64,000 nucleotides of DNA from Streptomyces sp. ADI95-17 (GCF_003846175.1 NZ_ML123050.1:718409-782408), one strand, 5' to 3'. Positions 1 to 8,450 are shown, counted from the stretch's first letter. Numbers and translations: made by a program. Notes: generated from the letters alone by a model not told the origin.

Positions 1-118
1 TCGGCGAGGACAGCAGTTCTCGGTGCGACCTGCGGTCCCGGAGCTGGACCCCGGCGGAGGTGGTGCCCTTCTTGATGAACCCGGTGTCGTCGATGATGAG
101 GACTCCGTCGAAGTGGCC
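1..118 (-). pseudogene. IS701-type transposase fragment, frameshifted
   Basis: Read on the minus strand from 118 the DNA encodes GHFDGVLIIDDTGFIKKG followed by TTSAGVQ, which is the first catalytic-Asp block (DDTGF-KKG) of IS701-family DDE transposases. After the Gln codon at 46-44 the frame is lost; the next recognisable block, SGTAGRTENC, appears in a shifted frame beginning at 42, so bases are missing between the two. Upstream of 118 no transposase sequence is recognisable. It is therefore a decayed internal piece of an insertion sequence; it may continue beyond the left edge. The family assignment rests on the motif only. Confidence 0.75.
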
Positions 119-476
119 TCCCCCGGTCCGAGCAGCACCGACCCGGCATCCTCGGGGGATGAACGGGCGGACCAGCGACCTCCCTGGCACACCGGTCATG
201 CCAGAAGCGGGATCACCTGCATCCGACCGATGGCGCACTGGCGCGCGCCCGCACCCTTGCGTCGATAATTACGCCATGATGCACATTCGCAAAGGGCGCC
301 ACCCGCCGACCCCACTTGACGCTCCATCAGGAAACTCAGCAAAGAGTCGGCATCAATACCGCGCGGAACCGCTTCGAAACGCCATGAACCGCCAAGATCA
401 ATAATCCGCCCCACCCATCCTGACCTGTGAAAACCGTGCTCAACAGCTTGCCCGCCAAGCTCACCAGGAGGTACCC
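119..476. other. Lower-GC intergenic stretch left of dhaK
   Basis: Between the transposase remnant and dhaK, roughly 250-440 is clearly poorer in G+C than its surroundings. One open frame on the minus strand (414-196, 72 codons, GTG start) gives a plausible but unrecognised peptide with motifs such as GGSWRFEAVPRG and LLSFLMERQVG; it has no clear ribosome binding site. It could be the remains of a gene truncated next to the insertion sequence, or chance. The dhaK promoter must lie near the right end of this stretch; no confident -35/-10 pair is seen. Confidence 0.35.
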
Positions 477-1469
477 GTGAGGATGCTGATCAACGTCCCC
501 GAAACCGTTGTCGCGGACGCACTGCGCGGTATGGCCGCCGCCCACCCCGAGCTGACCGTGGACGTCGAGAACCGGGTCGTCGTACGGCGTGACGCGCCCG
601 TGGCCGGGAAGGTGGCGCTGGTCTCCGGCGGCGGCTCCGGGCACGAGCCGCTGCATGCGGGGTTCGTCGGGCCGGGGATGCTCTCCGCGGCCTGCCCCGG
701 AGAGGTGTTCACCTCGCCCGTGCCGGACCAGATGGTGCGGGCCGCCGCCGCGGTCGACAGCGGGGCGGGGGTGCTGTTCGTCGTCAAGAACTACACGGGC
801 GACGTGCTGAACTTCGAGATGGCCGCGGAGCTCGCCGAGGACGAGGGTGTCCGGGTCGCCCGGGTACTGGTCGATGACGACGTGGCCGTGACCGACAGTC
901 TCTTCACGGCGGGACGCCGGGGCACGGGCGCCACCCTGTTCGTCGAGAAGATCGCCGGGGCCGCGGCCGACGAGGGCGCCCCGCTGGAACGGGTGGAGGC
1001 CGTCGCCCGGCAGGTGAACGAGGCCTCGCGGAGTTTCGGGGTGGCTCTCGGCGCCGTCACCACACCGGCCAAGGGCTCCCCCACGTTCGATCTGCCGCCG
1101 GGTGAGCTGGAGCTCGGCATCGGCATTCACGGCGAGCCGGGGCGCGAGCGCCGGCCCATGATGACCTCGCGGGAGATCGCGGACTTCGCCGTGCACGCGG
1201 TGCTGGACGACCTGCGGCCGACCGGACCGGTGATCGTGCTGGTCAACGGCATGGGCGCGACGCCGCTGCTGGAGCTGTACGGGTTCGCTGCCGAGGTCCG
1301 GCGGGTGCTGTCCGAGCGGGGCGTCGTCGCGGCTCGTACGCTCGTGGGGAACTATGTGACCTCGCTCGACATGGCGGGCTGTTCCGTGACGGTCTGCCAG
1401 GTGGACGAGGAACTGCTGCGGCTCTGGGACGCGCCGGTGGAGACTCCGGCGCTGCGCTGGGGCCGCTGA
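477..1469 (+). CDS. dhaK: Dihydroxyacetone kinase subunit DhaK
   Basis: The 330-residue product is the substrate-binding subunit of the PTS-dependent dihydroxyacetone kinase. The glycine loop GGGSGHEP contains His56, and GIGIHGEPG contains His218, which in the family forms a hemiaminal with dihydroxyacetone; both sit at the same positions as in the E. coli enzyme. The GTG start is chosen because AGGAGG at 466-471 lies five bases upstream. It is followed by dhaL and dhaM in the usual order, making a dhaKLM operon that converts dihydroxyacetone to its phosphate for glycolysis. Acts in the cytoplasm. Confidence 0.95.
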   Translation: MRMLINVPETVVADALRGMAAAHPELTVDVENRVVVRRDAPVAGKVALVSGGGSGHEPLHAGFVGPGMLSAACPGEVFTSPVPDQMVRAAAAVDSGAGVLFVVKNYTGDVLNFEMAAELAEDEGVRVARVLVDDDVAVTDSLFTAGRRGTGATLFVEKIAGAAADEGAPLERVEAVARQVNEASRSFGVALGAVTTPAKGSPTFDLPPGELELGIGIHGEPGRERRPMMTSREIADFAVHAVLDDLRPTGPVIVLVNGMGATPLLELYGFAAEVRRVLSERGVVAARTLVGNYVTSLDMAGCSVTVCQVDEELLRLWDAPVETPALRWGR

Positions 1470-1515
1470 TCCGCCGGTACGCCACCCCGTCATGCTGGAG
1501 CGACAAGGAGATCAT

Positions 1516-2130
1516 GTGCTCGACACCAACTTCTTCCACCGTTGGATGACCGCGGCCGCGGCTGAGGTGAGCCGTGAGGCGGACCACCTCACCGACCTCG
1601 ACTCCGCGATCGGGGACGCCGATCACGGCAGCAACATGCGGCGCGGCTTCGCGGCGGTGACCTCGGTCCTGGACAACGAGGTGCCGCAGACCCCGGGGGC
1701 CGTACTGATGCTGGCCGGAAGGCAGTTGATCTCGACCGTCGGCGGCGCGTCGGGCCCGTTGTACGGGACGCTGCTGCGGCGGACCGGAAAGGCCCTGGGC
1801 GATGCCCCCGCCGTGACGCCGGAGCAGTTGGCGCAGGCGCTCGGGGTGGGCGTCGCGGCCGTGGCGCAGCTCGGTGGGGCGCAGGCCGGGGACAAGACGA
1901 TGCTGGACGCGCTGCTGCCGGCCGCCGAGGCGCTCGGCACTTCGTTCGCGGCGGCCCGGGAGGCGGCCGAGGCGGGGGCACTGGCGACGGTGCCGATGCA
2001 GGCCCGCAAGGGCAGGGCGAGTTATCTGGGTGAGCGCAGCATCGGCCATCAGGACCCCGGGGCGACGTCCTCGGCCCTGCTGATCGCCGCGCTGGCCGAC
2101 ACCGCGGCGGCGGACGGGGACGGCGCATGA
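1516..2130 (+). CDS. dhaL: Dihydroxyacetone kinase ADP-binding subunit DhaL
   Basis: The 204-residue product is the nucleotide-binding subunit. The motif DSAIGDADHGSNM near residues 29-41 carries the Asp residues that coordinate Mg-ADP in the family. In the PTS-type enzyme the bound ADP is a permanent cofactor that is rephosphorylated by DhaM and passes phosphate to dihydroxyacetone on DhaK. The GTG at 1516 is preferred over an in-frame ATG at 1492 because AAGGAG (1505-1510) is correctly spaced before it. Its stop overlaps the dhaM start by four bases (ATGA), so the two are probably translationally coupled. Confidence 0.94.
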   Translation: MLDTNFFHRWMTAAAAEVSREADHLTDLDSAIGDADHGSNMRRGFAAVTSVLDNEVPQTPGAVLMLAGRQLISTVGGASGPLYGTLLRRTGKALGDAPAVTPEQLAQALGVGVAAVAQLGGAQAGDKTMLDALLPAAEALGTSFAAAREAAEAGALATVPMQARKGRASYLGERSIGHQDPGATSSALLIAALADTAAADGDGA

Positions 2131-2537
2131 GCGACACGAGTCAGGTCGGGATCGTGCTGGTCTCGCACAGCGGCCCGGTGGCCGAGTCCGTGGCCGAGCT
2201 GGCCCGGGGGCTCGCGGCGGGCGGCGCCACGGCGCCGGTGGCCGCCGCCGGTGGCACCCCGGCGGGTGGTCTCGGGACGAGTGCGGAGCTGATCGCCGAG
2301 GCCGCCAGGTCGGTGGACTCCGGCGCGGGCGTCGCGCTGCTGGTCGATCTGGGCAGTGCGGTGCTCACGGTCAAGTCGATGCTGGCCGAGGGTGACGAGC
2401 TGCCGGACGGCTCGCGGCTGGTGGACGCGCCGTTCGTGGAGGGTGCCGTGGCGGCCGTGGTCACCGCGTCGGCGGGCGGTGACATCGCGGCAGTGGAGGC
2501 CGCGGCGTCGGAGGCGTACGGGTACCGCAAGGTGTAG
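2127..2537 (+). CDS. dhaM: PTS-dependent dihydroxyacetone kinase phosphotransferase DhaM
   Basis: The 136-residue protein has the EIIA-Man fold of DhaM. VLVSHSGPVAES places the phosphoryl-accepting His at residue 14. Unlike the E. coli protein it has no fused HPr or enzyme I segments, so it must take phosphate from separate general PTS proteins; this single-domain form is common in Gram-positive bacteria. The start overlaps the dhaL stop. A strong hairpin follows at once. Confidence 0.92.
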   Translation: MSDTSQVGIVLVSHSGPVAESVAELARGLAAGGATAPVAAAGGTPAGGLGTSAELIAEAARSVDSGAGVALLVDLGSAVLTVKSMLAEGDELPDGSRLVDAPFVEGAVAAVVTASAGGDIAAVEAAASEAYGYRKV

Positions 2538-2541
2538 CGGA

Positions 2542-2579
2542 GGGGCCGCCCGCCCCCTGGTCGGGGTGCGGGCGGCCCC
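2542..2579 (+). terminator. Terminator of dhaKLM
   Basis: A 12-base perfect inverted repeat (2542-2553 with 2568-2579) begins five bases after the dhaM stop. It has no U tract, as is usual in Streptomyces. It lies between convergent units and may serve both directions. Confidence 0.75.
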
Positions 2580-2596
2580 GGTCCGGCTCCCGGTCC

Positions 2597-5500
2597 TCAG
2601 GCCGCCGACGCGGCCCCGGTCGCGCCGATCGTGATCCGTACCCGCTGTGTCGTGCCGTTGACCGTCACGGCGAGGGTGATCGTGCCCGGCCTAAGTGCGG
2701 TCAGGGTGCCGGTGGACGGGTCGAGGACCGCCGTGTGGCGGTGGCGGACACCGTCTCGGTCACCGATGTGCACGTTCGGCGAGCCGGTCCAGTCCGCGGC
2801 CAGCGGGAAGGCGACGGGGACGCTGCGCGCCCCCTGGGTGACGGTCGCGGTGACCTTCGTACGGCTTCCGGTGCCGAGCACCGGGGGTGCGTCGATCTTC
2901 AGCGCGTCCACGTGTGCGCGGGTCTGCACGGAGATCCAGTCGGGTCCGCCCTGCCACGGCCGTTGCCGTGCCGCGGCCTGTGCTCCGCGGCCGATCCGGT
3001 CGGCGCCGATCAGCGACCAGCCGGTGAAGCCGCCTTCGTCGGCGGGTCCGGCCGGCGCCTTGCCGGAGTTGCCGTTGATCAGATACGGCACTCCGTCGAC
3101 GTGCGAGGCGTGGAAGACCCCGACGTGACTGCCGATGAAGGCCGCGCCCTTGCCCGTCGTGCGACGGAAGTCGGCGAGCCACTGTTCGACCAGGGCAGCC
3201 TCCTTGCGGTCCCCGAGCCGGCTGCCCTTCTGCACGGTCGGATCGCGCGGCGGCACGTGCTCGATGAGCATCAGCGAATCGACGGTCCGGTCCTTCGCCG
3301 CCGCGTCCAGCTGATCGCGGAGCTGCTTGATCTGGGCGAAGCCGCCGCCGCGCAGGCTGAGGCTGGAGGTGTCGAGGGTGATGACACGGGTGCCCTTGTG
3401 GTCGAACGTCCGCTGGGCGGGCCCGAATTCGGTGATGAAGTTGTCGATCCGGCCGCCCATCACCTCGTGGTTGCCCGGTACGTAGTACCAGGGCAGCGAG
3501 TCGCCGAGCTCCTCCGTGAGGACGCGGCGGGCGAAGGCCAGGTCCGCGGGCGATCCCTCGTCGACGAGGTCGCCGTTGACGACCAGGAAGTCCGGGTCCG
3601 CCGCCTTGATCTCGCGCAGGGTGCGCCGGGCCTGGGCGACGATCGGGCTGTCCGGGTCGCGGGCGACGAACTGGGCGTCGGACATCACCGCGAACCGCCA
3701 GTCCCTGCGCCCGGTCACAGCCGCCGGGTCGATCAGCGGGTCGGCGGGAGCGGCCTGTTCGGGCAGCTCGACGGTGGGCGGGACCTGGGCGGTGAGGTCG
3801 TCGATCACGATCCCGCCCGTGTACTGCTTGTCCGCCGCGGTCTCCGCGAGGTAGAAGCGGGACACCGAGAGCGGCATGGCGGCTCCCGCGGGCACGGCGA
3901 AGGTGATCTGCCGCCAGCCGTTCCAGGTGACGTACGGTCCGCGCAGCAGCTGGTCGGAGCCGGCGGCGTCCTTGAGGTGCAGGGTGGGCCAGGCGCCCCG
4001 GCCGTCGCCCTTGATCCACAGCTTGAACGACTGGGGCTGGCCGGGCACGGTGACCGGCTGGGGCGGGGCGGCGTAGGCGGCGCGGGTGGCGGTGGACCGG
4101 GTGAAGTCGTAGTCGAGCTTCAGTCCGGTGCCGGTGTGGCCGTCGGAGGTGGCCGTCAGCGATCCGTCCGCGCGGGCCTGGCTGAACTTCCAGGATCCGG
4201 CGTCGTCGAAGGTGGAGACGGCCTGCTCGGTGAGGCCGACGCTGACGGCGAGGACGGTGGTGGTGCCCGCGACGGTCGCCTTGATCTGTCCGGCGCCGGA
4301 GCCGGTGCGCGAGGAGACGGTGAACGAGCCCTGCCCGTCGTCGCGGATGTCGAAGAGGGCGTGGTCGTAGTCGAGTTCGATGTCGCGCGGTTCGACGGGG
4401 GCGCTGGTGCCGTGGGCGTCGAGCCCGACGATGCCGAAGGTGCCGGTCGCCCCGCCGTCGGCGAGGCCCACTCGCTGGGTGGTGGGCTCGATCCGGGCCA
4501 GCTCGTCGAGGACGGTCAGTGACGTGCTTCCGCGCGCCGGCCCGTGTTCGGCGCGTACGTCGGTGGTGCCGCTGCGGCGTGCGGTGAAGAGCCCGTCGCT
4601 GTCGACCGTGCCGACCGATCCGTGTGCGGTGCGCCAGCGCGGGGTGCCCTGCGCGGGGCCGTACGTCTCGTCGTATCCGCTCGCGGTGAGGCGTCGGGTG
4701 AGACCGGGGAAGACCCGGTCGGGGTGTCCGCCCTTGACCGGGTCGACGCCGGGTGCGGCGTCGGCGGGCGTGCGGGGCTGCACCCAGTAGCCCTTCAGCC
4801 GTCCGCTGCCGTCAGGGGCGGTGAGGGCCAGGCCGTTGGGAACGGTGCGTTCGCTGCCGTCGGACGGGCTGTTCTCCACCCGGAGCGCGTCGCTGCCGGG
4901 TTGGCGGGCGACGAGGGTCGACGATCCGCCGCCGTCCAGGTTGAGTGCGCTGTACGAGCCGGCGCGCCGCATCATCTGGGCGAGTTCGGTGAGGGTGACG
5001 CCGCCGCTGTCGGCCTGCCGTCCGTCGACGGTGAGGACCTGCATGGTCCGGCCGTCCTTGGAGAAGCCGACGGCGGTACGGGGCGCGGCGGTGTTGTTGC
5101 CCTCGCCGTCGTGGTTCTGCGCGACCCCGTCAACGACGAGAAGTTCCCGTCCGCCGACGGCGGTGCGCGGCACGGCCCCGCTGTCGGTGCGGGCCCGGTA
5201 GGTCAGGGACACCGGGTCACCGGGCTTCAGCGCGCCGAGTGCGACGGCGCCGGCCTCACGGCCGACCAGGACGGTGGTGCCTTCGGGGACGGCCCCCGAG
5301 CCGGGCGCGGGCGAGACGGATACGACCTTGCCGTCCCGTACGAGCGCTTCGGCGACCGGAGTGGCGCTGTCCACGGCCAGGGCGCGGTCGGCGGTGCCCC
5401 AGGCGGAGGTGTACGCGCCGACTCCGCCGGCCGGCACATTGGCGGCGTTGTACGCGGCGAGCGGCCGCTGCCCGGCGGGCAGCGTGAGCGTGCCCTCGAA

Positions 5501-6130
5501 GTACAGGTTCAGGATGCGGCCCGCGTTGTCGGGGCCGATGCCGACGGCGCGGTTGATCCCGGGGGCGGGCGACTGGACGGTGGCCCCGTCCTTGATGCCG
5601 ATCCCTTCGGGAGCGCCCGTCTGGTTGATGTCGAAGAAGTCGGCGTTGATCGCGGCGACGGTGCGGCGGCCGCGGCCCGCGTCGTGTCCGGCGGCGAGTT
5701 CGGAGACGGTGTGCCGTTCGGAGACCTTGCCGGAGGAGAGGTAGTCGGCACGTACTCCGCTGCCGGCGAGGTCGACCGAGAGGTTGTCGACCCGCAGCCA
5801 CTTGTCGGACTCCAGCCGGTCGTACGAGCTGAGGCGGACCCCGGGGGCGACGGGGCGGGACGTGCGTGCCGTCTCGATGCCGTCGCCGTCCGCGACCGCT
5901 CCGGTCTGCTCCGCCGGGTTGCTCGCGGGTGGTGGCGCGACCGGTCTGAGGACCTCGGCAGAGGTGCGGGGTCGTGGGTCGGGGGTCGAATCGGCGAGTG
6001 CGGGGGAGATCGCGCCGAGGGTCAGAGCGGTCACCGTCGCGAGCAGTACGAGCGGGCGCGCGGCCGTTCCCGGTCCCCGCTCCGCCCTCCCGCGCGGGCC
6101 GGCCGTCCTGCCGACTGTGCCAAGGGCCAC
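2597..6130 (-). CDS. Secreted phosphodiester glycosidase / metallophosphoesterase fusion
   Basis: The 1177-residue product starts at GTG (6130) behind AGGAGG and opens with a Sec-type signal peptide (hydrophobic LVLLATVTALTLGA, cleavage likely after ALA). The N-terminal third is a phosphodiester glycosidase (NAGPA, uncovering-enzyme type) domain with LNLDGGGSSTLV near residue 398. The middle has Ig-like and beta-sandwich stretches. From about residue 810 a calcineurin-like metallophosphoesterase follows: FAVMSDAQF, VVNGDLVDEG, VPGNHEVMGG, LIEHVPP and GSHVGVFHAS give the metal ligands. The C terminus is a bacterial Ig-like (BIG2-like) domain. Likely role: extracellular removal of phosphodiester-linked sugars and release of phosphate. 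The substrate is not known. Single gene, divergent from the NUDIX gene. Confidence 0.88.
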   Translation of the reverse strand: MALGTVGRTAGPRGRAERGPGTAARPLVLLATVTALTLGAISPALADSTPDPRPRTSAEVLRPVAPPPASNPAEQTGAVADGDGIETARTSRPVAPGVRLSSYDRLESDKWLRVDNLSVDLAGSGVRADYLSSGKVSERHTVSELAAGHDAGRGRRTVAAINADFFDINQTGAPEGIGIKDGATVQSPAPGINRAVGIGPDNAGRILNLYFEGTLTLPAGQRPLAAYNAANVPAGGVGAYTSAWGTADRALAVDSATPVAEALVRDGKVVSVSPAPGSGAVPEGTTVLVGREAGAVALGALKPGDPVSLTYRARTDSGAVPRTAVGGRELLVVDGVAQNHDGEGNNTAAPRTAVGFSKDGRTMQVLTVDGRQADSGGVTLTELAQMMRRAGSYSALNLDGGGSSTLVARQPGSDALRVENSPSDGSERTVPNGLALTAPDGSGRLKGYWVQPRTPADAAPGVDPVKGGHPDRVFPGLTRRLTASGYDETYGPAQGTPRWRTAHGSVGTVDSDGLFTARRSGTTDVRAEHGPARGSTSLTVLDELARIEPTTQRVGLADGGATGTFGIVGLDAHGTSAPVEPRDIELDYDHALFDIRDDGQGSFTVSSRTGSGAGQIKATVAGTTTVLAVSVGLTEQAVSTFDDAGSWKFSQARADGSLTATSDGHTGTGLKLDYDFTRSTATRAAYAAPPQPVTVPGQPQSFKLWIKGDGRGAWPTLHLKDAAGSDQLLRGPYVTWNGWRQITFAVPAGAAMPLSVSRFYLAETAADKQYTGGIVIDDLTAQVPPTVELPEQAAPADPLIDPAAVTGRRDWRFAVMSDAQFVARDPDSPIVAQARRTLREIKAADPDFLVVNGDLVDEGSPADLAFARRVLTEELGDSLPWYYVPGNHEVMGGRIDNFITEFGPAQRTFDHKGTRVITLDTSSLSLRGGGFAQIKQLRDQLDAAAKDRTVDSLMLIEHVPPRDPTVQKGSRLGDRKEAALVEQWLADFRRTTGKGAAFIGSHVGVFHASHVDGVPYLINGNSGKAPAGPADEGGFTGWSLIGADRIGRGAQAAARQRPWQGGPDWISVQTRAHVDALKIDAPPVLGTGSRTKVTATVTQGARSVPVAFPLAADWTGSPNVHIGDRDGVRHRHTAVLDPSTGTLTALRPGTITLAVTVNGTTQRVRITIGATGAASAA

Positions 6131-6338
6131 AAGTCCTCCTGGGTTCCCGATGGTTGCGTGGCCCGGTCCGGGCGCAGGCGTTGTCGGCGGACAGCATGGC
6201 CGCGTGCGCGGGGCCGCACCAGGGGGCATGGGGAACCTCGCGGCGAACAGGACGCGTCGGCTCGATGACGGCAATGATCAGCGCGAAAGGGGTGTCGTCG
6301 GCGGTGGTGTGCTCGGGCCGGGCCGCAGACTTGACGGC

Positions 6339-6839
6339 ATGCCATCCCAGAAGCGCACCAGGCGCAGTGCGGGTCTTCTCCTGTTCCGACGGTCGGGCGA
6401 GGCCGGTTTCGAGGTGCTCATCGGGCACATGGGCGGCCCGTTCTGGGCGGGTCGCGAGAGTGCGGCCTGGTCGATCCCCAAGGGGGAGTACGGCCCGGAG
6501 GAGGAGCCGGAGGCCGCCGCCCGGCGTGAGTTCGGGGAGGAGTTCGGGAGTCCGGCGCCGGACGGTGAGTGGGTGGCGCTGGGCGAGGCACGTCAGTCGG
6601 GCGGCAAGACCGTGACGGTGTGGGCGCTGGAGGCGGATCTCGACGCCGCGACTGCCGTTCCGGGGACATTCGGCATGGAGTGGCCGAAGGGGTCGGGGGT
6701 GCGGCGGGAGTTCCCGGAGGTCGACCGGTTCGCCTGGTGCACGCCCCGGGAGGCGGCGGAACGGCTGGTCACCGGGCAGCGGGTCTTCCTCGACCGGCTG
6801 CGGGAACACCTGGCGGGCGGACGGGCGGGGGATGCCTGA
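6339..6839 (+). CDS. NUDIX hydrolase
   Basis: The 166-residue protein contains a complete Nudix box at residues 49-71 (G-x5-E-x7-REFGEEFGS), the Mg-binding pyrophosphohydrolase motif. Upstream sequence AGLLLFRRSGEAGFEVLIGH and the C-terminal EVDRFAWCTPREA with late LDRLREHL match the small Streptomyces NUDIX proteins related to the MutT/diadenosine polyphosphate type. Substrate cannot be told. The ATG at 6339 is the first start giving the family's usual length; no strong ribosome binding site precedes it. Upstream of the ATG the frame stays open for about 550 bases, antisense to the glycosidase gene, which I treat as non-coding. Confidence 0.88.
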   Translation: MPSQKRTRRSAGLLLFRRSGEAGFEVLIGHMGGPFWAGRESAAWSIPKGEYGPEEEPEAAARREFGEEFGSPAPDGEWVALGEARQSGGKTVTVWALEADLDAATAVPGTFGMEWPKGSGVRREFPEVDRFAWCTPREAAERLVTGQRVFLDRLREHLAGGRAGDA

Positions 6840-6893
6840 CCGGGAGGGGATCCGGGCAGGCCGCCGGACGGGCGGGCGGCGGGGATCGGCCGG

Positions 6894-7838
6894 TCAGTGC
6901 TGCGCGTTCTCGCCCTGTGCCGCCTCGATGCTGCTGTGCAGATCGCTCGTCGCGTCGAGCGCGGCGGCTCCGGAGGCGACCAGGCAGGCCAGCAGCGCCG
7001 CTGCCGCGGCACGGCCGACCCGGGGCCGTGCGGCGTTCCGGCCGAGCAGGGCGGCGACTCGGCGCGGGACGGGCCCGGCGGCGGCGGCGAGCGCCACGCG
7101 CGGGCGGGGCCGCGGGGTGCCTTCGGCGGCGTGTGCGGCGAGGGCGGCCCGGCCGATGGCCCGGGCGGCGATCCGCCGGTCGCCGACCGCATCGGCGGCC
7201 GCCTCGTCGGCGCAGCGTTCGAGGGCGTAGGCCATGGGGGCGCGCAGGGTACGCAGCGCCGGGTGGCAGAGCGCCGCCGCCTCGATCGCGGCGATGAACA
7301 GGTGGTGACGGCCCACGAGATGGGCGCGTTCGTGCGCCAGCAGGGCATCGCGTTCGGCGGGGTCGAGGGCGCGCAGCATCCCCGTGGTGACGACGATCCG
7401 GCCGGGAGTGCCGGGGCGGCCGGGCAGTGCGTAGGCGTCGGGGCGGCCGTCGCGCAGCACGGCCAGTTCGCCGTCGGCGCGTCCTTCGAGCCGTCCGGCC
7501 CGGCGCAGTTCCGCCCAGTGGCGGCGGGCGGCGCGGACGACGGCGGCGGCGCAGCCCACGAGGAGGGCCAGTGCGGCGGCGGCCAGCGGCACGGTGGCGG
7601 CCGGGACTGCGTCGGAGAGCGGTCTGACCAGCTCACCCAGGGCGGAGACCACGGAGAACCGGGTCGCGCCGGGCACCACCAGCAGGGCCAGGGCGAGGAG
7701 GCTGCACAGGGCGAGGCCGGCGCCGGTCGCGGCGAGCAGTCGTACGGCGCGCACCGGCGAGAGCGCGTCCGCCAGACGGCGGGCCGCTGGCACCGCCAGG
7801 AACGGCATCAGCAGCGGCACCCACACTGCGTAGATCAC
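6894..7838 (-). CDS. M56-family membrane metallopeptidase (BlaR1-like)
   Basis: The 314-residue integral membrane protein has several hydrophobic helices at the N terminus and the zinc protease motif HERAH (in LLAHERAHLVG, near residue 165) followed by a conserved cytosolic-facing segment. M56 proteins of the BlaR1/MecR1 family cleave or signal to a BlaI-type repressor; here there is no C-terminal penicillin-binding sensor domain, which is usual for the Streptomyces members. The GTG start at 7838 is fixed by GGGGAGG upstream and by a four-base overlap with the last mini-ORF of the chain that separates it from blaI. Expected to work with the adjacent repressor; the inducing signal is unknown. 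Confidence 0.85.
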   Translation of the reverse strand: MIYAVWVPLLMPFLAVPAARRLADALSPVRAVRLLAATGAGLALCSLLALALLVVPGATRFSVVSALGELVRPLSDAVPAATVPLAAAALALLVGCAAAVVRAARRHWAELRRAGRLEGRADGELAVLRDGRPDAYALPGRPGTPGRIVVTTGMLRALDPAERDALLAHERAHLVGRHHLFIAAIEAAALCHPALRTLRAPMAYALERCADEAAADAVGDRRIAARAIGRAALAAHAAEGTPRPRPRVALAAAAGPVPRRVAALLGRNAARPRVGRAAAAALLACLVASGAAALDATSDLHSSIEAAQGENAQH

Positions 7839-7954
7839 GGGGCCTCCCCGCACTCGGCGTGGTTCACGAGGTCTTCCCGCACTCGGCGTGGTTCACGAGG
7901 TCTTCCCGCACTCGGCGTGGTTCACGAGGTCTCCCCGCGGCCGGCGTGGTTCAT
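7835..7954 (-). other. Chain of four overlapping 10-codon mini-ORFs between blaI and the M56 gene
   Basis: On the minus strand four 33-base open frames run at 7954-7922, 7925-7893, 7896-7864 and 7867-7835. They encode MNHAGRGETS, VNHAECGKTS, VNHAECGKTS and VNHAECGEAP. Each start overlaps the previous stop by four bases (ATGA or GTGA), the first overlaps the blaI stop and the last overlaps the M56 start. Every start has a GGGGAG or GGGAAG five bases upstream. Whether the peptides matter is unknown; the arrangement implies five successive termination/reinitiation events before the protease is translated. Confidence 0.7.
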
Positions 7955-7967
7955 GAGGTCTCCCCGT
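7852..7967. repeat. 29-bp direct tandem repeat, four copies
   Basis: Copies lie at 7852-7880, 7881-7909, 7910-7938 and 7939-7967. The first three are nearly identical; the fourth, which includes the blaI stop codon, is diverged. The period of 29 shifts the frame at each step yet keeps the four-base stop/start overlap. The repeats look like tandem duplication of the original blaI/M56 junction. Confidence 0.95.
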
Positions 7968-8424
7968 CGAGCAGGTCCCGGAGCAGTCGCTCGTCCTCGT
8001 CGGTTAGCTGGGAGACGAAGCGGGCCAGGGCGGTGCTGCGGTCCTCCTGCTTCCGCAGCTCGCTGTGCATGCGGCGGGCGGTCAGTCCGGGCTCGTCCTC
8101 GGTGGGCGTGTAGGCGAATCCGCGGCCGGCCCGGGTGCGGTCGACCGCGCCCTTCTCGTACAGGCGCGACAGGATCGTGGTGACGGTGGTGCGGGCGAGT
8201 TCCGCGCCGATCGCGCCCTGGACCTGGCCGGGGGTGAGCGGCGTTCCGGCGGCCCAGAGCGCCGCCAGGATCGTGGACTCCAGCTCACCGGCGGGCCGGC
8301 GGTCGGGCGCGGCGGGGTGTGGTGACGGGTGGTGCGGGACCGCTTCCGGCGTCGGACCGGATGCCGGTTCGTCGTGCGGGCGGGGGCCGGGTCCGCCGTT
8401 CGATATCCCCTTCACCTGGGACAT
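7951..8424 (-). CDS. BlaI/MecI/CopY-family transcriptional repressor
   Basis: The 157-residue protein has an N-terminal Pro-rich extension of about 45 residues and then the winged-helix domain of BlaI-type repressors: ESTILAALWAAGTPLTPGQV, RTTVTTILSRLYEKGAV and RAGRGFAYTP, followed by a dimerisation helix. BlaI-type proteins bind TACA-N-TGTA dyads and are inactivated by an M56 protease, which is encoded just downstream. Two such dyads lie upstream of its start (8451-8483), so it probably represses its own operon and perhaps the divergent dedA gene. No beta-lactamase gene is nearby. ATG at 8424. Confidence 0.9.
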   Translation of the reverse strand: MSQVKGISNGGPGPRPHDEPASGPTPEAVPHHPSPHPAAPDRRPAGELESTILAALWAAGTPLTPGQVQGAIGAELARTTVTTILSRLYEKGAVDRTRAGRGFAYTPTEDEPGLTARRMHSELRKQEDRSTALARFVSQLTDEDERLLRDLLDGETS

Positions 8425-8450
8425 GGGAACTCTCCTCCCCCTTCGGGCGT

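Noticed and set aside
7852..7967. A short CRISPR-like array
   Set aside because: The 29-bp copies are directly abutting with no spacers, and they encode the overlapping mini-ORFs.
6894..8424. A beta-lactam resistance locus
   Set aside because: BlaI- and M56-type proteins are present, but there is no beta-lactamase or penicillin-binding sensor domain; such pairs are common in Streptomyces with other roles.
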